DNA from: Fasciolopsis buskii | Taxonomy: Eukaryota; Platyhelminthes; Trematoda; Plagiorchiida; Fasciolidae | NCBI GenBank assembly: GCA_008360955.1 | Contig: LUCM01007694.1 | Coordinates: 1 to 64,000 of the forward strand | Length of the DNA stretch: 64,000 nt | Reading direction: 5' to 3' | Shown: one piece after another, positions 38,101 to 53,100 of the stretch | Layout of the letters: each line of letters starts with the position of its first letter | Position numbering within the stretch: the stretch's first letter is position 1 | The notes under the pieces: generated by a model | Databases searched by the model: none | The model's input: the letters and a program-made list of their open reading frames with translations, nothing else | What the model was told of the DNA's origin: nothing | Translations under genes and position numbers: made by a program

Positions 38101-41100
38101 AAAGTCGTAAGCCTAAACTTTCCGGGTTCAGCTTTTGGTGAAACTAATCACTATCCTTCGATCAACTGTACCCATTCTGACAAATTTTACCGCTGTGATG
38201 CAATAAATAAAAATGAAGTACAGAGATTTTTTCAGTTATAATTCGCCATTCAAGGGCAAGTGAGCAAATTAAAATATTGGTTCTAATTTTCTTTCATCTC
38301 CTTACTATTTCCCGTTATTTTGGACTAACTACTGAAGGTAGCCTTATTTCGCTTTGAGCGACTCGTTTTACCACACAGAATTGTGGTTCATATTCTGATT
38401 TAGTTTTCAATTTGCCCGGAAAATTTTATTCTACAAATCTAGAAATGTGCATCCAGCTGGATATGTTTTTTATCACTGTGATGTATCCCGGCGCAGAATG
38501 CCGACGCATCGATAAGCACGTTGTTGTAATAAGGGCACTAATCAAAAAAATAATAAAGATGAAAGAAAAGGGCCTATATACTACAACTGAAGGTGAAAGC
38601 TGACATTACTTATTATTAGTTCGCGGTTTACGGGTAAATAAACGAGGCAGGATAAATGTACGAGAATGGGATAGCCCAAATGTAAAATGAGTTGGAGAAT
38701 GAGAAAAAGCTTTGAACAAAGCAGCAAGAAGAGAGTGGACATTGTTGGATGGTACAGTTTCTGAAAATCTGTCTCATTCATCAAAATGTTTTTGAACAAT
38801 GAGATTCACGTTTGCTTTACTGCAGATAGGCCTAGATATTTGATAATCAAAATAAAATCCAGCTCTTCCAAGCCAAAATATACCGTGGAGTAGTAAAACC
38901 CGGGTAGGCAAAATCGGTGCAGTTCGTCCAACCAGTGGAAGATGGAGACCCTCTGATTAACTTGTTCCTGTTATAATTGGCCCGTATTCTCTACCTTGCC
39001 AGGCAAATATTAAATGTTCCCAGCAGGTTCCATTCTGTTTACCATAATTCCGGAGGTGTTACGTTGTTCGGACTATTATCAACAACTAGCAAAATACTCT
39101 TGATTTTCCACAAATTTTCTAAAATATTTTAAGTTCATTTCGTCCAATATCAGTCAGTCATGCACTTTTGGTCGTAAAATAGCATATTTTGGTGTTGAAG
39201 TTTTCGGGACTTATTCGTGACTCGTTAACCTGCAAATGAATCAAACGAATATTCCATCTGCTGCAAACAACTGAAGGAGATGTGTTGCATTCTGGTGAGT
39301 CATAATTAGATCAATTTACCTTTCTTACTACTTTGCGATCAACTGGGCAACATTATTCTCACACCTAGCGTGGGTTGATCTCTGTCTGTAAACTACCGTC
39401 ATTTCCACCCATTCAATGTGATCGAATAGCATTGAATCAGTACAGCATTTTATGCTCGTTTGTGTCGTATCATTATCCTTTTATAATCGCAAGCATGGTT
39501 TTTAAAGCACGCAATGATTTAGTTATTTGGGGGACGAATACATTATTACATCCTGTCGTATGGATTGATCATCATTTTGCCAAAGGTAACAAGCAGAAAA
39601 CTTTGCATTAGCAACAGCACCAACTATCTTCGATTTCTTATACAGTGATCTTACATGGGTTCTTCGTATCACGATGACCCACTTGAAAATGCGATGGTTC
39701 ATCTTACCTTCTAATTGATTTCATTTAGTAAGACGCTCCGCGTTTTTATGCATCTTATCGTATTGAATTCATGCAGTCCTCGTTATATTATTTGAATTGC
39801 TTGAGAGTGGTGATAAAATTTACGCCACGTTCCTTGAATAGTTATATCAACTTAGTGTAACCAATTGTGATCTATTCATCGGTATTATCCCTTCTGATCA
39901 TCACAATGCATGTTATACATTTTCTCGTGAAATCCTCTCTTGTGATGCTTCTTTTCTTTTCAATTACCCAAAGAAATATGCGTCTGCATCAGCGACTTGA
40001 TTTATTAAAAGTCATTTCTTTTTACACGCTGTACCTCATAAATTCGTTGTATCCGGTTATACTGAATTTCTCATCCTCCGGAATTTCGTCACCGTCAACC
40101 TTCATAGATGGCTCTGATGAAAACATCTTACTGAATTGTATTATACAATGTTTTCATTGGTGATTTTACTCGGCCAATCACTGTTCTTTTTTGGGTACAC
40201 GAAGAATACTCTTGGTTCGACTGTCTTACTCTGTCTCATTTAGGTGACATGCGTGTGGACTCTTCCATGCTTACCAAAAGAAAATACTACTACGCTTTAT
40301 TTGAGTGGAATGTATGGGGACGCTGTACTTGCTTTGGTCATGCAGTCCGGTGCAAGCCAAAATCCAAAGCTGAAGTCATCAAGCCGGAGAAGGTAGGATT
40401 TTATTTTTGCCTTCCTTCATTTGGGGTAACGAGCGCTGGTTGCCAGTAGTTGACTTTGATATCGCCTGGTCAAATCGACCACTACTGGTGGGCTGTCACT
40501 GCAGTATGGTAGGTAGCTTGACCGTCTGACTGTGCTGTATAGGGCCAGATTATTGGATTCTACAAACGTGTAACTAGTTGTAAATGAAGAATTGTGATCT
40601 AGCTCTCCTCTACGAGTTTTGCTTCAAGCGGAGCACTCGGTTTGGTATCTTCAGATCTGCTACAGGATCCAACCTAGTTTCAATCTGACATTAGGATGAT
40701 AGTGCTCAAGCCAAAGACTTAATAAATAATACTCGGTGAAACATTCCATGAAGTGAGTGAATATGTGAACAGCTTAGCCCGACAGAAAGGATTGTCAGAG
40801 CAGTGATATGGATGACTCGTTGGTAGGTCCGTCATTGTGAATTACGAACAATGAATACATAATCTGTTACAGGCAAGTAACGACAAACTTCCATCTTCCA
40901 AAAGACTATGGATATAGTTTAAAAGCCGCTGAAATTAATCTTAGGTGCCGCGGAATATGTTAGGAGGAAAACACATTTTACCTCGCCGCCGTCAAAAGCG
41001 TTGTTTTCGAATTCTCGTAATAGTGATGTTTAAGAGTCAAACACTGCATTCCAAGAACCGGCCATCATTAACTAACAAAGGCTGAACAAAGAGTCTGCAA

Positions 41101-44100
41101 TATCAAATGACGGAATTCACATGCTCATGCAGCGTTAGGTCAGAGCTACTACCCTAACGATGATGGTAATTGGCTGTAATATAATTACGAAATTGAGCTT
41201 GATGCCATGCATGCATACTCAAATCCTGGTGATACAGCTTTTAAAGGCAGCTGTGGCTAACTAACGCAAACTAAAATAGTCCAAAACTACGCGTTGGTTG
41301 AAAAGGCTAAGTATACCTTTCGTCAACGATCACATTCTATGAAGGTGATTTTGTTACCCAAACTGTGACGTCTCAGACTTTATAAATATGAATCAAGGTG
41401 GTCGTCTAGTGGATTTGTGATGGGTACGCCGTCACTAGTCATTTTTATGAGGAAATTCTTTCGAATCTTCCAAAGCTGAAGTTGGTTTAATTAGGTGATC
41501 GCTCAGAACACAGAGGAATAATTACTGTAAGTTCTTGACGCAGGGATTTAGGTGAAGCTTAACTCGCAAAACTATATTAAACCCAGAAATGAAACTTCTA
41601 GTTATTTCCACCAAACATTGCAGCACAAATTTTTGGGGTCAGTTAACTCTTTCCGGATAAGTATTTTTTTATAACCAGATGACGTCCATGATACGAGTAT
41701 GCACAAATACATTTGGGACCAAGTACTTAAGAGAATATTTCTTCCAAGTTAATTCGTCGTGTAGCCCACCGAAACGGGTGCACTGCATAGGACTTTTACG
41801 TTCGTCCACGGCGTCGCCATTGTAAAACTGAAAAAGTAAAGATTGATGCTTATTTCCTGAGGTCGTAAATTCTGATTCTTTCTTCTTTACTCATTGTCCC
41901 ATGGTAAGGTTTACGGGGTTTGCGAGTGCACCCATAACACTGCTGGTGAGAATTGCGAAACTTGCGCAGAATTCTATTGGAACAAACCGTGGAGACCAGC
42001 AACGCGAGATTCCGCAAACGCTTGTGAAAGCAAGTCATTTATTTCATAATTTTACAAGAAATGAGCTTGGGCTGTTGGACATACTAATTTGTTCCCTTAT
42101 TTTTGACATCGTAGGTGATCGATGTCAATACCAATCCAATTTGTGCATTTGACATGCAAATGATTGAACCAGATTCTATTAGGTCGCTGTATTCATACAT
42201 AAGTTTGCGATGCAACGGAACATTCGACTGTTTTATACGGAGTTGTCACATTTCTAGAACGTTTTTTTCTTGAATAATATAGTTATTTTCAATAACATAG
42301 TTGTTGGAATAATTTTCTAGGTTTTTCCGTAAGAAGCGGCTGGCATATTACTGAATTATGAAATGTGAAATCGACTCAGCTGCTGGCAAGGACTACTGCG
42401 ACTTTAGAAGAAAAGTACCTATTTGAATTTTGCCCGACCCATATGTTCTGCTGAGTCTGTTTATACGCAGTTGAGTTAGCCTGCTTTCAGTAAATTCATC
42501 TTTCAAACTATGTAAACAAATGTGATTGTACCCATTCAATGAAATACTGATTGAGCCTATTTTTTCGACAACATTCTGTCCTAATCCAAAAGCTAGTAGG
42601 TTTTATCATACCTATTAAAATCTCTTATGTTTACCTCTTTCCGAATTTTATCTGATTGTGAACGTTGTATCAGTATCTTCATACTTCTACTTTTTGGCAG
42701 GGTGTAACTGCAACAATCATGCAAGTGCTTGTTATTTCAATCCTGTGCTTTACATCAAGTCTGGTAACGTATCCGGAGGTAATTGTCACGGCTGTGAACA
42801 CAACACAGAGGGCCCTAACTGTGAATTTTGTCAACCGAATTTCTATCGACATCCCAGCTACCCGATTGACCATCCGAGCACATGCCAACGTGAGTGGTTT
42901 GGTCTGGTGAAATTTGCGTACAATGCGACCTCTTGACTTCTATAAAAAATGACAAAACCACTTTTGCTCCGAGTTTTCATTAATGACCATTAAGTTATGC
43001 ACATGTTAGGAATCTGCATGATTTCTTAGACACACAAAAATCTGTTTACCGTAGTAAATAATACCAGAATCAGATTAGTCGCTGAATACGAAAGAATCTA
43101 TGCGCCTAGTCTACCTGCAATACGGTAATTATTGGCGTCGGATAAAAGTGGTGATAATTTGAAACGTTTGACATTGTCATACTTTGCATCGCATTTTCAG
43201 TTTTATTCAGGAAACATATCATTTATAAATCAAATGTTAGGGGTAATACAAAGCGTCATCAAATTCGTAATAATGACAACACTATTTACCAAACCTAAAA
43301 TAAGACGACTGTCTGTCGGGTCAAAAGATTTACTGCATTTGAATGTTCACAAAGTTTTTCAATCTTAATGCAACCCCATTTTAATTAAATGGCTGTCTCC
43401 ATAATGTAACATCTAGCTTGCAGAGAAGGCATTTATCTCGTGTTGCGTTCCTACTTTTGGTACTGCAGCTCATCTGTATTCATGATTGACCAACTCTGTG
43501 ACCTGCTGTCTAGGCTCGGTTTAAAATGTAAAAAGCTTCATGCGTGCAGTTTGCCGTATTTCTTCATTGCATACTTTTTAGGCAGGTTTAAGTGTTTTTG
43601 ACAGAGGCCGTCAGCATGCTTAGATGTCCTGTCCAGAGCATGGAAAGTAATGGAGTGGCGAACAAGCTCATTTTACCAACTATTTTCTAGGTAGTTCATT
43701 TCACTGCTTTCTTACCAAATTCCAATAGGCTTTACTCATGTTTGATGTAGCATTCTGATGTGATTTAGAAAAACAAGATGGTCTTGTTCGGTACTCTGCG
43801 GTATTATCACTTTTCGGAGAATTCGCCCCTCAAAACATGAATTAGCTTTTAATTGAGGTAATACGGAACTGGAAACCTGGACGTCCTTCACTCCATTGCA
43901 GTGGTGCAGATGCCTCCCTGTCCGGTAGATGCAAGACAAACTGTAGACTGGCAATACACAGAAGACTAGAAAGACAAGATTTGATTAGCACTATAAAAAT
44001 GTGAACTTTTCATCTAGCTCGATATTCTCTCTAATTTTACGCTATCCCCTAGATACTCATAACAAATATGAATGCCTAACATGCAAACTATTTATGACGG

Positions 44101-47100
44101 TATGTGAATCCAACAATTATTTTTGTAGCTATTTTGAAGAAGTGCACACCTTGTCAATTTTTGTACCGTACTTGAAATGCTTTTTGCCATGCATTATCTA
44201 GCCTGCAATTGTCACACAGACGGTACACTATACGGCGGATTTTGCCAACAATATACCATTCCGGAACAGAATTTGGTTGCCGGAAGGTGTCTCTGCAAAA
44301 AGAACGTGGGTGGTGAGAAATGTGATCGATGTAAGGTGGGGCATTGGAATTTCCAAGCCACAAATCCCGAAGGATGTGAAGGTAAGTCTAACGAAAATCT
44401 GCTATTCATCAGAAGGTCTTCGCTGCGTATGAGAATTGGCGACATCCAAATAGAGTACATAACTATTCTTCAGTGATTTGTTTTTAGGATAAATTACTTG
44501 ACGTCACCCTTGAATGCCAGCTGCTAGGCATGATTGTGCTGGAGACTAACTTTCACAGCCTTCGTTTCTCGTTGACCGACTTGGCAGGGGGTTTACCAGA
44601 AGCTCGGTTGTGACGGAATATCTCACTATTCTAGCACTGTTATTTATAAGCAAAAGAAGGCCTGGGGAAAACGTTGATATGCTTATGATAAAACTGTGTT
44701 ACGTAGTTATTTTCTTAGGTAGTAAAAGACTGTTTCGCTCACAAACCGTGGCTACTATATACTAGATCAAGTCTAAAACTAAATTCATTTCGCTTGGACT
44801 TAGTTATTGCGTCCAGTCTATTTGTTGTCCTTTCAGCAATGTTATGGTCAGATAAATCTGTCAGACCGTGTCATCTTGCTTAATTCCTCTATCGGAAGAA
44901 CGAAAATCATGGCACATACACACCATTATCACCAATTATAGATGCCTTCAGAAATATCGGAATTCTTAATGTTTGAATAAAAGGTCCTACGGAACTGTTG
45001 ATTAGTCTTGGTTTCGCCTGGAATAAACCTATTTCAACGTTTACTTATAAGAAAACAACAACAAATGAGGAGGTCAGAGGTGTGGTTGCTCTCATTCAAG
45101 TTTTCTGTTTTTCCAGGAACGTTTGATGCTAACGTTGGGCCTAACAAGTTTTCACCATTTCATTCACATGCAAAGCACTGCCATGTATCTGGCTGGAAGG
45201 GTTATATTTTCGTTCCATTTAGCTGTTTAAAGCCATACGTTTCCTAACGAGAGGAGTATTCTCCCTAGTTTGGCCATGTATCGCTACCCATTCTTCGTTA
45301 CCCGAAATCCTCAACCTCAAAAAAACGACAGAACAGGTAATGAATCTGAAAAATGCCAGCCACTTTGGTCTCCTGGGTTCAGTTTCAGATTTTACAACCA
45401 GGTTTTACGACCAAATTGTTCTGAATAGTCGCCTTAACAATAAACTGAACGAAGAATAAGAATTGAATGATTTTTCGTTATTTAAATTCATCTGCAGATG
45501 TGAAGTGACTTCAAATTGTTCTTGAATTTGAAAGAATAATAGTGTTGACAGTACATTACCTTTCGATTCATCTATCTCCTAAAGGGTCAGACAAGACCCC
45601 AATCCGCCAATCTAACTCGACCTGCTCAAGCTAGCACATTGGTTCAGTTCATCGTATCATTATGACATGGTATAGATCAATCATCTCCATCCGTCCTCCA
45701 ACCAAACCCTGGTTTGAACGACGCACTCCACCTATGGATATACATCTTAGTCAGCAAATGCGTCAAAACTTGGAATAAGTTCTCACATTTTAATGCTAGT
45801 TTTTGGACTTCTGTGTGGAATTAGTAGTTGAGGTGTCTTTACTGGGACCCATTGACGATATCACTGCCTTGAGCATATATTTTTTATTGTTGACCATATT
45901 TGCATGCCAAAACCACATCTTGTTTTCATGTCGAATGTAACTTTATTTTATCATCAGCCGTGTTAAAAATCCTAGGGTGTACAATGTGTGCATCTGTATA
46001 GAAACAACAACCATTCACAATTATGACGACCCGCATCGACTAGTTTGCTTTCACATTTTTTTAATCGAACGATCTCCGTCTTTCTCCCTCCCGGCTAAAT
46101 TACGACGAATGCTGATAGCTTGTTCTTGTAACATGATGGGTACACTGGACAACGGCGGGTGCGATCCGTATACGGGCCTGTGCACATGCAAACGGTTTGT
46201 GGGAGGACCGAATTGTGATCAGTGCCTTGTAAGTACCGAATATTGTGCAGTCATTCCTCTGCTTTTAGGTACACACGCAAACAAGCACACCCCCGCAAAC
46301 CAGTTGGGATGTAAACAATGAACGGAATTCTTAGTCAGCTTAAGTTGGCTTTGTCTCGAGCACATTGTGAAACAGGCGCACGTCCTCGTGTCACACACGA
46401 ACCCGTTAGTGTTGAAACCGGCACACCGGCATTTTCGACTGAGAAATGTAAACGGATCAAATTCCTGCGAACCAACACTCCGTGTCTCTTGGCTTGCGCA
46501 TCACTAACCTATATAAAATAGACTCGAGGGAATGATGTTAATAAGTTGTGACTGAAATACATGCACACTGACATACCGACTACACATGACCTCGTCTGAG
46601 GTGAATCCATAAACAAACTAGCCATAAAAGCATTGGATGTTGCCAGATGAAATGTGCTGTCGCAGTTGTAGTTCCTTGTTTATAGAACCGTACCATACTC
46701 TTCAGCCAGATATTCCGTGAAGGATTTTTCTGAAAGTTCAGTCTCTAGGATCACTTGGGTCAGAAGATTGCTTCTGAAATAAGGTCTACTAATCATGTTA
46801 CGATCAGGCAGTAACTCACCTGTTCCTAATTTCGCTTTCACTCTCCATATACGCGTTTGAAGTATACGTTCGGTGGCTTTACCGATAAGCAGTTATCTTT
46901 AGAATGGGAAGAGGTTTTTAGAAATTGGTCACTATGGATGATCGACTTTCAAAGACCAAGTTTAGTACTTTAGCTTATAAGCATCCAAAATATAAAATCC
47001 TGTCGGAACCAACACACTTTGCGGCTGCAGTCTCACCCCTAAACAGTCCCACGACTAATCTGACAATCACTGCAAGTGAACTCCCATTTTGGGGCTTTTG

Positions 47101-50100
47101 ACTTTAAACAACACGAGTATTGCTAATTACCATCAACATGTTCCATGTTATTTTGTTGGACACGACGTGTTTGTAAGCATATGTGGCTCAGTCTTCTGCT
47201 AATCCAAATGACTACTTCCCCTGTTCTATATGTCCGTTTTTCTCCAGCTGAGCAAATCACTCGTACTTCTCTAAATAAACAATATGCAAACTGAATTTGT
47301 TAAAAATATAAAAAAGATTTTCTGATTTTCGCCTTCTCATGTCGGAATGGTCCCAAAATTTTGAAAAATTTCTTAAACCCTTCGTGCTACTCTTAGACTA
47401 TAAATGAATTGAGGGTAAAATCAGTTGATTAAATAACGAATACGTAACAACAATTGAACCTTAGCTGCCTGAGAGAATAGTCAAGCAGTGGGAATAACTT
47501 TCCATTGTCGTACATACCGAAGCCGATGAAGAAACGGGGAAGGAGTGTAACACATTGCATTGCATCCAAATCCCTGACGATAAAGTTAGCATGAGCTGTG
47601 CACATACGAAGGTCCAAACAGAGTTTAGTACAACGGTAACATTCCAGGCATGCAGTCCAAAGTGTATTTTTCTCTGTCATCTAGTCAATCAACTTCGACT
47701 GGGCTGAGAGAAAATAGTACTTGGAAGCACTTTCTTTAGGATGGATTGGATTAGTGACGCAAGCTTTCCGGACCCTGTATAAGGTCAGAGAGCAGCAATA
47801 TAGGTCGGCAAAGTGTCGCCTCCTGGGCACTGCGGAAGCTGTCGCGATCCGTCTTCACAATCCTCCACTGTGCTCTCAAAAACAATTTGTGGTCCATGTT
47901 TAACCCCTTGGCCAAGCGCAAACCCTAAACAACAAAGCAATTGACACGACACGCTCTTGTATATTCAAGTTATGCATGAATACCTTAAATCCCTTCCTCA
48001 TCCATATTTTCGTCTGATTAATCCAATCCCTTCTAAAGAAAATTTTTCCAAATATGTAGTGATGTAATGGCATGAGTACGAATCATTGAAAACGAGATTT
48101 TACGCCAACTTGTGATGTCTTAATGTACTCCGTGGGAATTTTCAAGGAAAATAATAATCACAGTACTGCTCCACTGTGCAGTCAGCAAACGTACTTCTCT
48201 GTTATACTCTCCTTACGGATCACTTAGAATGAAGTCTTGTTAGACAACGTTGAGATCGTGGAATACTCGGCTCAAAATTCTTACGCCTTTTGAATGACAT
48301 TACAAAGAAAATGAGTTAATAAAAGCAATGAAAAACAACAAATGCTGTCCAGGTCTAGCTGTTTGCAATGTAGGTCAGTAGATTTGGTATGCACTAAATG
48401 TATTTAATATTATGTTCATTTGCTTCTGATTTGTTCATTTTTATGATTTTATCTAAGTTTTAGGAGCTATCTATAGGAGGAAAACTTCGATTATGATCAT
48501 TTCGTGTTCTTTTTATTCGCACCACCATTCTGTAATTATCATTAGGCTTTTTAATTTGAAGCCGTTTGCTAATCTGCATGCATATAATTTTTTCCTACAT
48601 TCAGGAAGGTTATTTCAACCTGACCATGGCTCCATTGGGCTGTCAAGAGTGCGCTTGCAGTCAGTTGGGTTCGAAAAACGCAGTGTGTGACCGAATCAGT
48701 GGACAATGCGAATGCAAAGTTGGTTTCACTGGTCGTGATTGTGGTCAAGTGGAAGATGGCTACTTTGTTCTACCACCACATGAAGTCATCGACAGACCGG
48801 GGGAGAAAGAAATTACTCTAGATGGACCACGTGGTGAAGGTCGATTTGTAATTGTGCTCGACGTCGATCCGAAGCAGGTACATAGTAATCGCTTCTATTC
48901 ATGTGATTCCGTAATTCTACAGTACTAAGACTTTGTATCTATCTTTGCTTACTCACATTAAGACTATTCACAAAATGGTCTATTCACGTAGAGTCAATCA
49001 CATTGAGAGTGGTGCAGTCGGTATAGCTATTAGTTATTGGCTGTCCTAAAGGGATTACACTAGGTTTTATAGAAACAGAGTATCTGATGCATTCAGTATG
49101 ATATAAATCCCAGGTCGATAAAACGATTGGCTCAATTATTACAGGCTCTTGATTTCGGTTGTTTATATGTGTGTGGAAAGTACACCATGGCCATCGGTGG
49201 ATCCAGTTTCCAACTGATGTGGCCTTAACTAGGCAACGATAAGAGATTTTACTGTATTTCAGGTTGGCTTTGATAGTTTTATGGGTATCGCAAGCTTCAG
49301 GAATTTCAGATGAGACAATCTGCAGGCCGTAATAAAAATTTGGCCAAGCGGCTTGCTCACAATTTAAACCTCAGAGTAGAACGACGAAGTTCAGTTTTGT
49401 TGTTCATGAAGACTGGATGAGGTCTGAAAAATGATATTGTAGCTCACCATCATCATTTGGGTGATTCACACGATAGTCTTCTGAAAATAATGCATTCCAA
49501 CCCCGTTGAGTTGATACTTAAGTCAGTTGGAAATAAAATTTTTATTGCAACCAATGAGCGAATAACAAATGCAACTATAAAATGGTCCTTATTTTTGCGG
49601 ACGGTATTTATTACCATTTCGATAAATTAGGTTCGTTTGCAAAGTACTCTGTTCAAAAGCACAAGTTTGCCTCGTCCATTCCTCAAAAATGACAACCTTC
49701 CAAGGTGTGATAGTCTATCGTCAACCAAAGATGTGAAAACACTCAATGCACAATGCAGATTCTCCAGATAGCTTTCAAGTCTTTGCATGCAGTTATTGTG
49801 GCTTGGCAGCCTTCACTATGGCCATAACTAATAGTCAAGACTAGCATCAAACACGAGAGTGAATCCAAACTCGTCAATGCAACTCAGCCGTAGGAAATTT
49901 GGTAGTACTGTTTCCTGGTGGTTTGTTTTAAATCCAATCTCACGTCATTATGATTCTGAAATTAGATTTGAGAGGTCAGTCACTCTGTCTAGTACATTTT
50001 CAATATAGATGAGTCACGTTGAAAAGATCTGCAGCCTAGAGATGAGCATCGGCACCAGAAAGCACGAACAACCAATCAGACTGTTAAGCGAGTGTCAGTT

Positions 50101-53100
50101 TAATCCTGCTTAGAGCGCAATGTACTGTTGAGAATGACTTTACATAGTGGCCATTTGGTGGGACCTATCACACACCTGTATCAGTCAATATACAAGGGTA
50201 GAAGTGATGCAACACGGGTGAGTACTGCAGAAAAAGTTTGATTATTGTCTGGGAAGATTATCTAGCTTGATTAGATAATTTTGGGTAATCGGATTTTTCA
50301 CCCTAAACAATGTGTAACGCCGAGGGCTGCATGGTTTTCGTAGCGACTTCCAGTATAACGTGGACGACCAAATTTTCACATTCACACTCGCCCATATTCT
50401 TCGGATCTTCGGGACCGGATTTAAAAACACTCACATAGTTGTGAACAAATTGACGAGGTTCAACAATCCTGTCCATGGAAATTCAGTGAATTTCGTTGTG
50501 TGATAAGTTCCTACTCCGAAATATCAGTTGTTCTTAAAATGCAGTCGGAATCGAATTTTGTTAAACCACCACTTTATACAAACCACAAAAGTAGGATATT
50601 GTTGAATTCAGTGAAAAATCGGAACGCAAGTCTTCGGGCTTTTGTTTGTTACATAAAACAACCCAGGATTGTATTTCTTATTTATTTTGCTAGTCAAAGA
50701 ACTTCGAGTAATTTAACGGTAGAATACAATGCAATCACTGATGCAACATCGCTTAACGTAGTAACGCTTAGGAATGAATTTTTACACCTCAGCTATCTGC
50801 AGGTTTGTTATTTTTAAAGGCCGTTGCCAGCCCTCATCTGTAACAATATTCTTGGTAGGCGCGCATATAGTATCCCCGGTTGGACGTCACAGAAAGATCT
50901 AGTTCAATAATCTTTCTTGCAAGCCTCGTTTGTCAAGTGTCTGCATCTTGGGCCAGATGTGCTCGATACGCTAAGCATACATGAGAAAAAAAAAGAAAAT
51001 AGTAGGCACTGGAATCAAGTACTTCGTGGGCCTTGGTCACCCACATCTGCCGTCACGGTCATGTGAATGTCTTTCCTGATTGACTTTATAGCATAGAAAA
51101 TCATCCGCGTTAAGATCCCTACTCTTGGATGCTCCAGATACTACAGAACATTCCGTTCAAAAGTATACTCCGCTGGTACCGAGAGAGACGTTGTGCAAGT
51201 GGATGAGAATTCTAACCGTACTGAATCGCTGACTTTTATTGATTTTTATGGCGACGATTTCACTACATTTGGTACGACTGCAAAATGCTTCAAACCTAAT
51301 CTTCTGAGTGAAAGTTCATCAATTCTGTGACAACGACCTTAAACCGAAAATAAATTGCAAATTAAATGTAAAACTTCGTCAACCTTGTCAGTACTAGAAC
51401 TAACGTATAGACGCAACCCCCTGAATCGCACTGCACGCGCCCCGTGGGCTAAACTATCAATCCTCACCCGCAGGTTCTCGAACTTTTCATCTAGGGATCA
51501 TAGGTTGCCAGATTAAATTAAGTCACCGCATGACATCCGATACAGTACATTTTCGTAAATCGTCTGCTCCAGAAATCCTTTCTTACGAGTCGATCAGTTA
51601 AAAGTTCTGAAAATTACTGGTCACGAATTTCTCTAGGATATACGATAACTTGGCAAAGTGTTAAAGGTTACCAACCCAATAATTATTGTAGACCACTTGT
51701 TGGATAATGACAAGTCATTATCCAACAAGTGGTCTACAACCTGATCTTGTGACAAATTGACCAATTACACATACACATACGCATTCTTAGAGTTGTGAAC
51801 TGATGTGAATGCAAACGGACAATTTCCCTTGAACCATCTCCAGACCAATAATTATTATTTGTTTTTCAAATGCCTCATGTTGTTATTGCGGTGCTTTTGT
51901 TTCCTCGAATAACTATAATTAGGTTGCTAAATAAACAAACTCGTTTTTTTTCAAAATGTTGTTCAGTTTGGCGAGGGTGACAGGTGGACGATTATTGTTA
52001 AACCGTACCAACATGGCGCAACTCGTTGTCAGAATCCGTCACAAACTGTAAACGTCTATCAAGGTAAATCCGAGTAGAATGGTTGCGGTTTTTCTGTCAC
52101 TTACGTTTGAAAACAGCCATAATGACCCCGACTTGAGGAAGATACCTGAGAGCAGCGTAAGCCCAGACACTGCTCGTCCTACTCTTGCCCAAACTGATCA
52201 CTTACACGTTTTGTAGTCCTCAAGTGATCCTGGCGCTGGCTTGCAGTTTTCCATCATAAGAGTAGATCGGATTGCAACCATGAAAAACCGATAACTGAGT
52301 AGAGCGATATTTCAAGCACTTCTGACGTTTACTGCAGAGTTAGCAACCAGCCCGGGTTCAAGCTCCATACACGGCTCATCGAATGCACACTGCTAAGGAT
52401 TATTCGTGAAGAGTAAACAATTGCGGAGTTGTTCCATTGTGGTAGTAAGCCAAGTAGTATTGAAACTCCAAGAAAAGTCACTTGACAAATATAATTGCTT
52501 ATTTATGTGTAATTAGTAACTGAAACGTGATAATCCTTGTTGATCAAGTTAATATAGTCACTAACGGCACCACTAATGTTTACCACCAACATCTGGGCTG
52601 GTTTGCTTTTCTCATCCTCACATCATTCCAGACACGAGCAAAATCATCATTTCTGATGTCTGCCTGGAGGCTGGATTGCCGATTGTCTTGCGCATTATGC
52701 CGGAATCTCAGCCGAGTGGACCATACACGGAGATACTCATCACAGACGTAAGTAAAGTTACCTGATGAACGTCACCTTTCGTCTCAAATAAAATGAAGAA
52801 TTGAAATTCTTCTGGTCGTTACTCTTAGTTTTTACTTCCCGATGGCAATGAGTGAAATATTTTATTTAAGATTGAGGGATTAGAAACTGATGGACTGGGC
52901 GTGTTTTAGGAGGAGAGAATAAATCATATTATCACACGACCTTTGTCCAGAACTATTAAGCCGCATCCCTACGTAATGAATGCCACAACCAAAAGCTAAT
53001 TTTATAGCTGGTGTATGAGAAAAACCTGACAACAAAACTACAGCTACACGAGTCTCAGCGTGGTGAACCTAATATTACATAATGTTTTTAGATTTTCACA

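Noticed and set aside
42665..42910. 81-codon ORF over exon 7
   Set aside because: Shadow in the neighbouring frame of the LE2 module.
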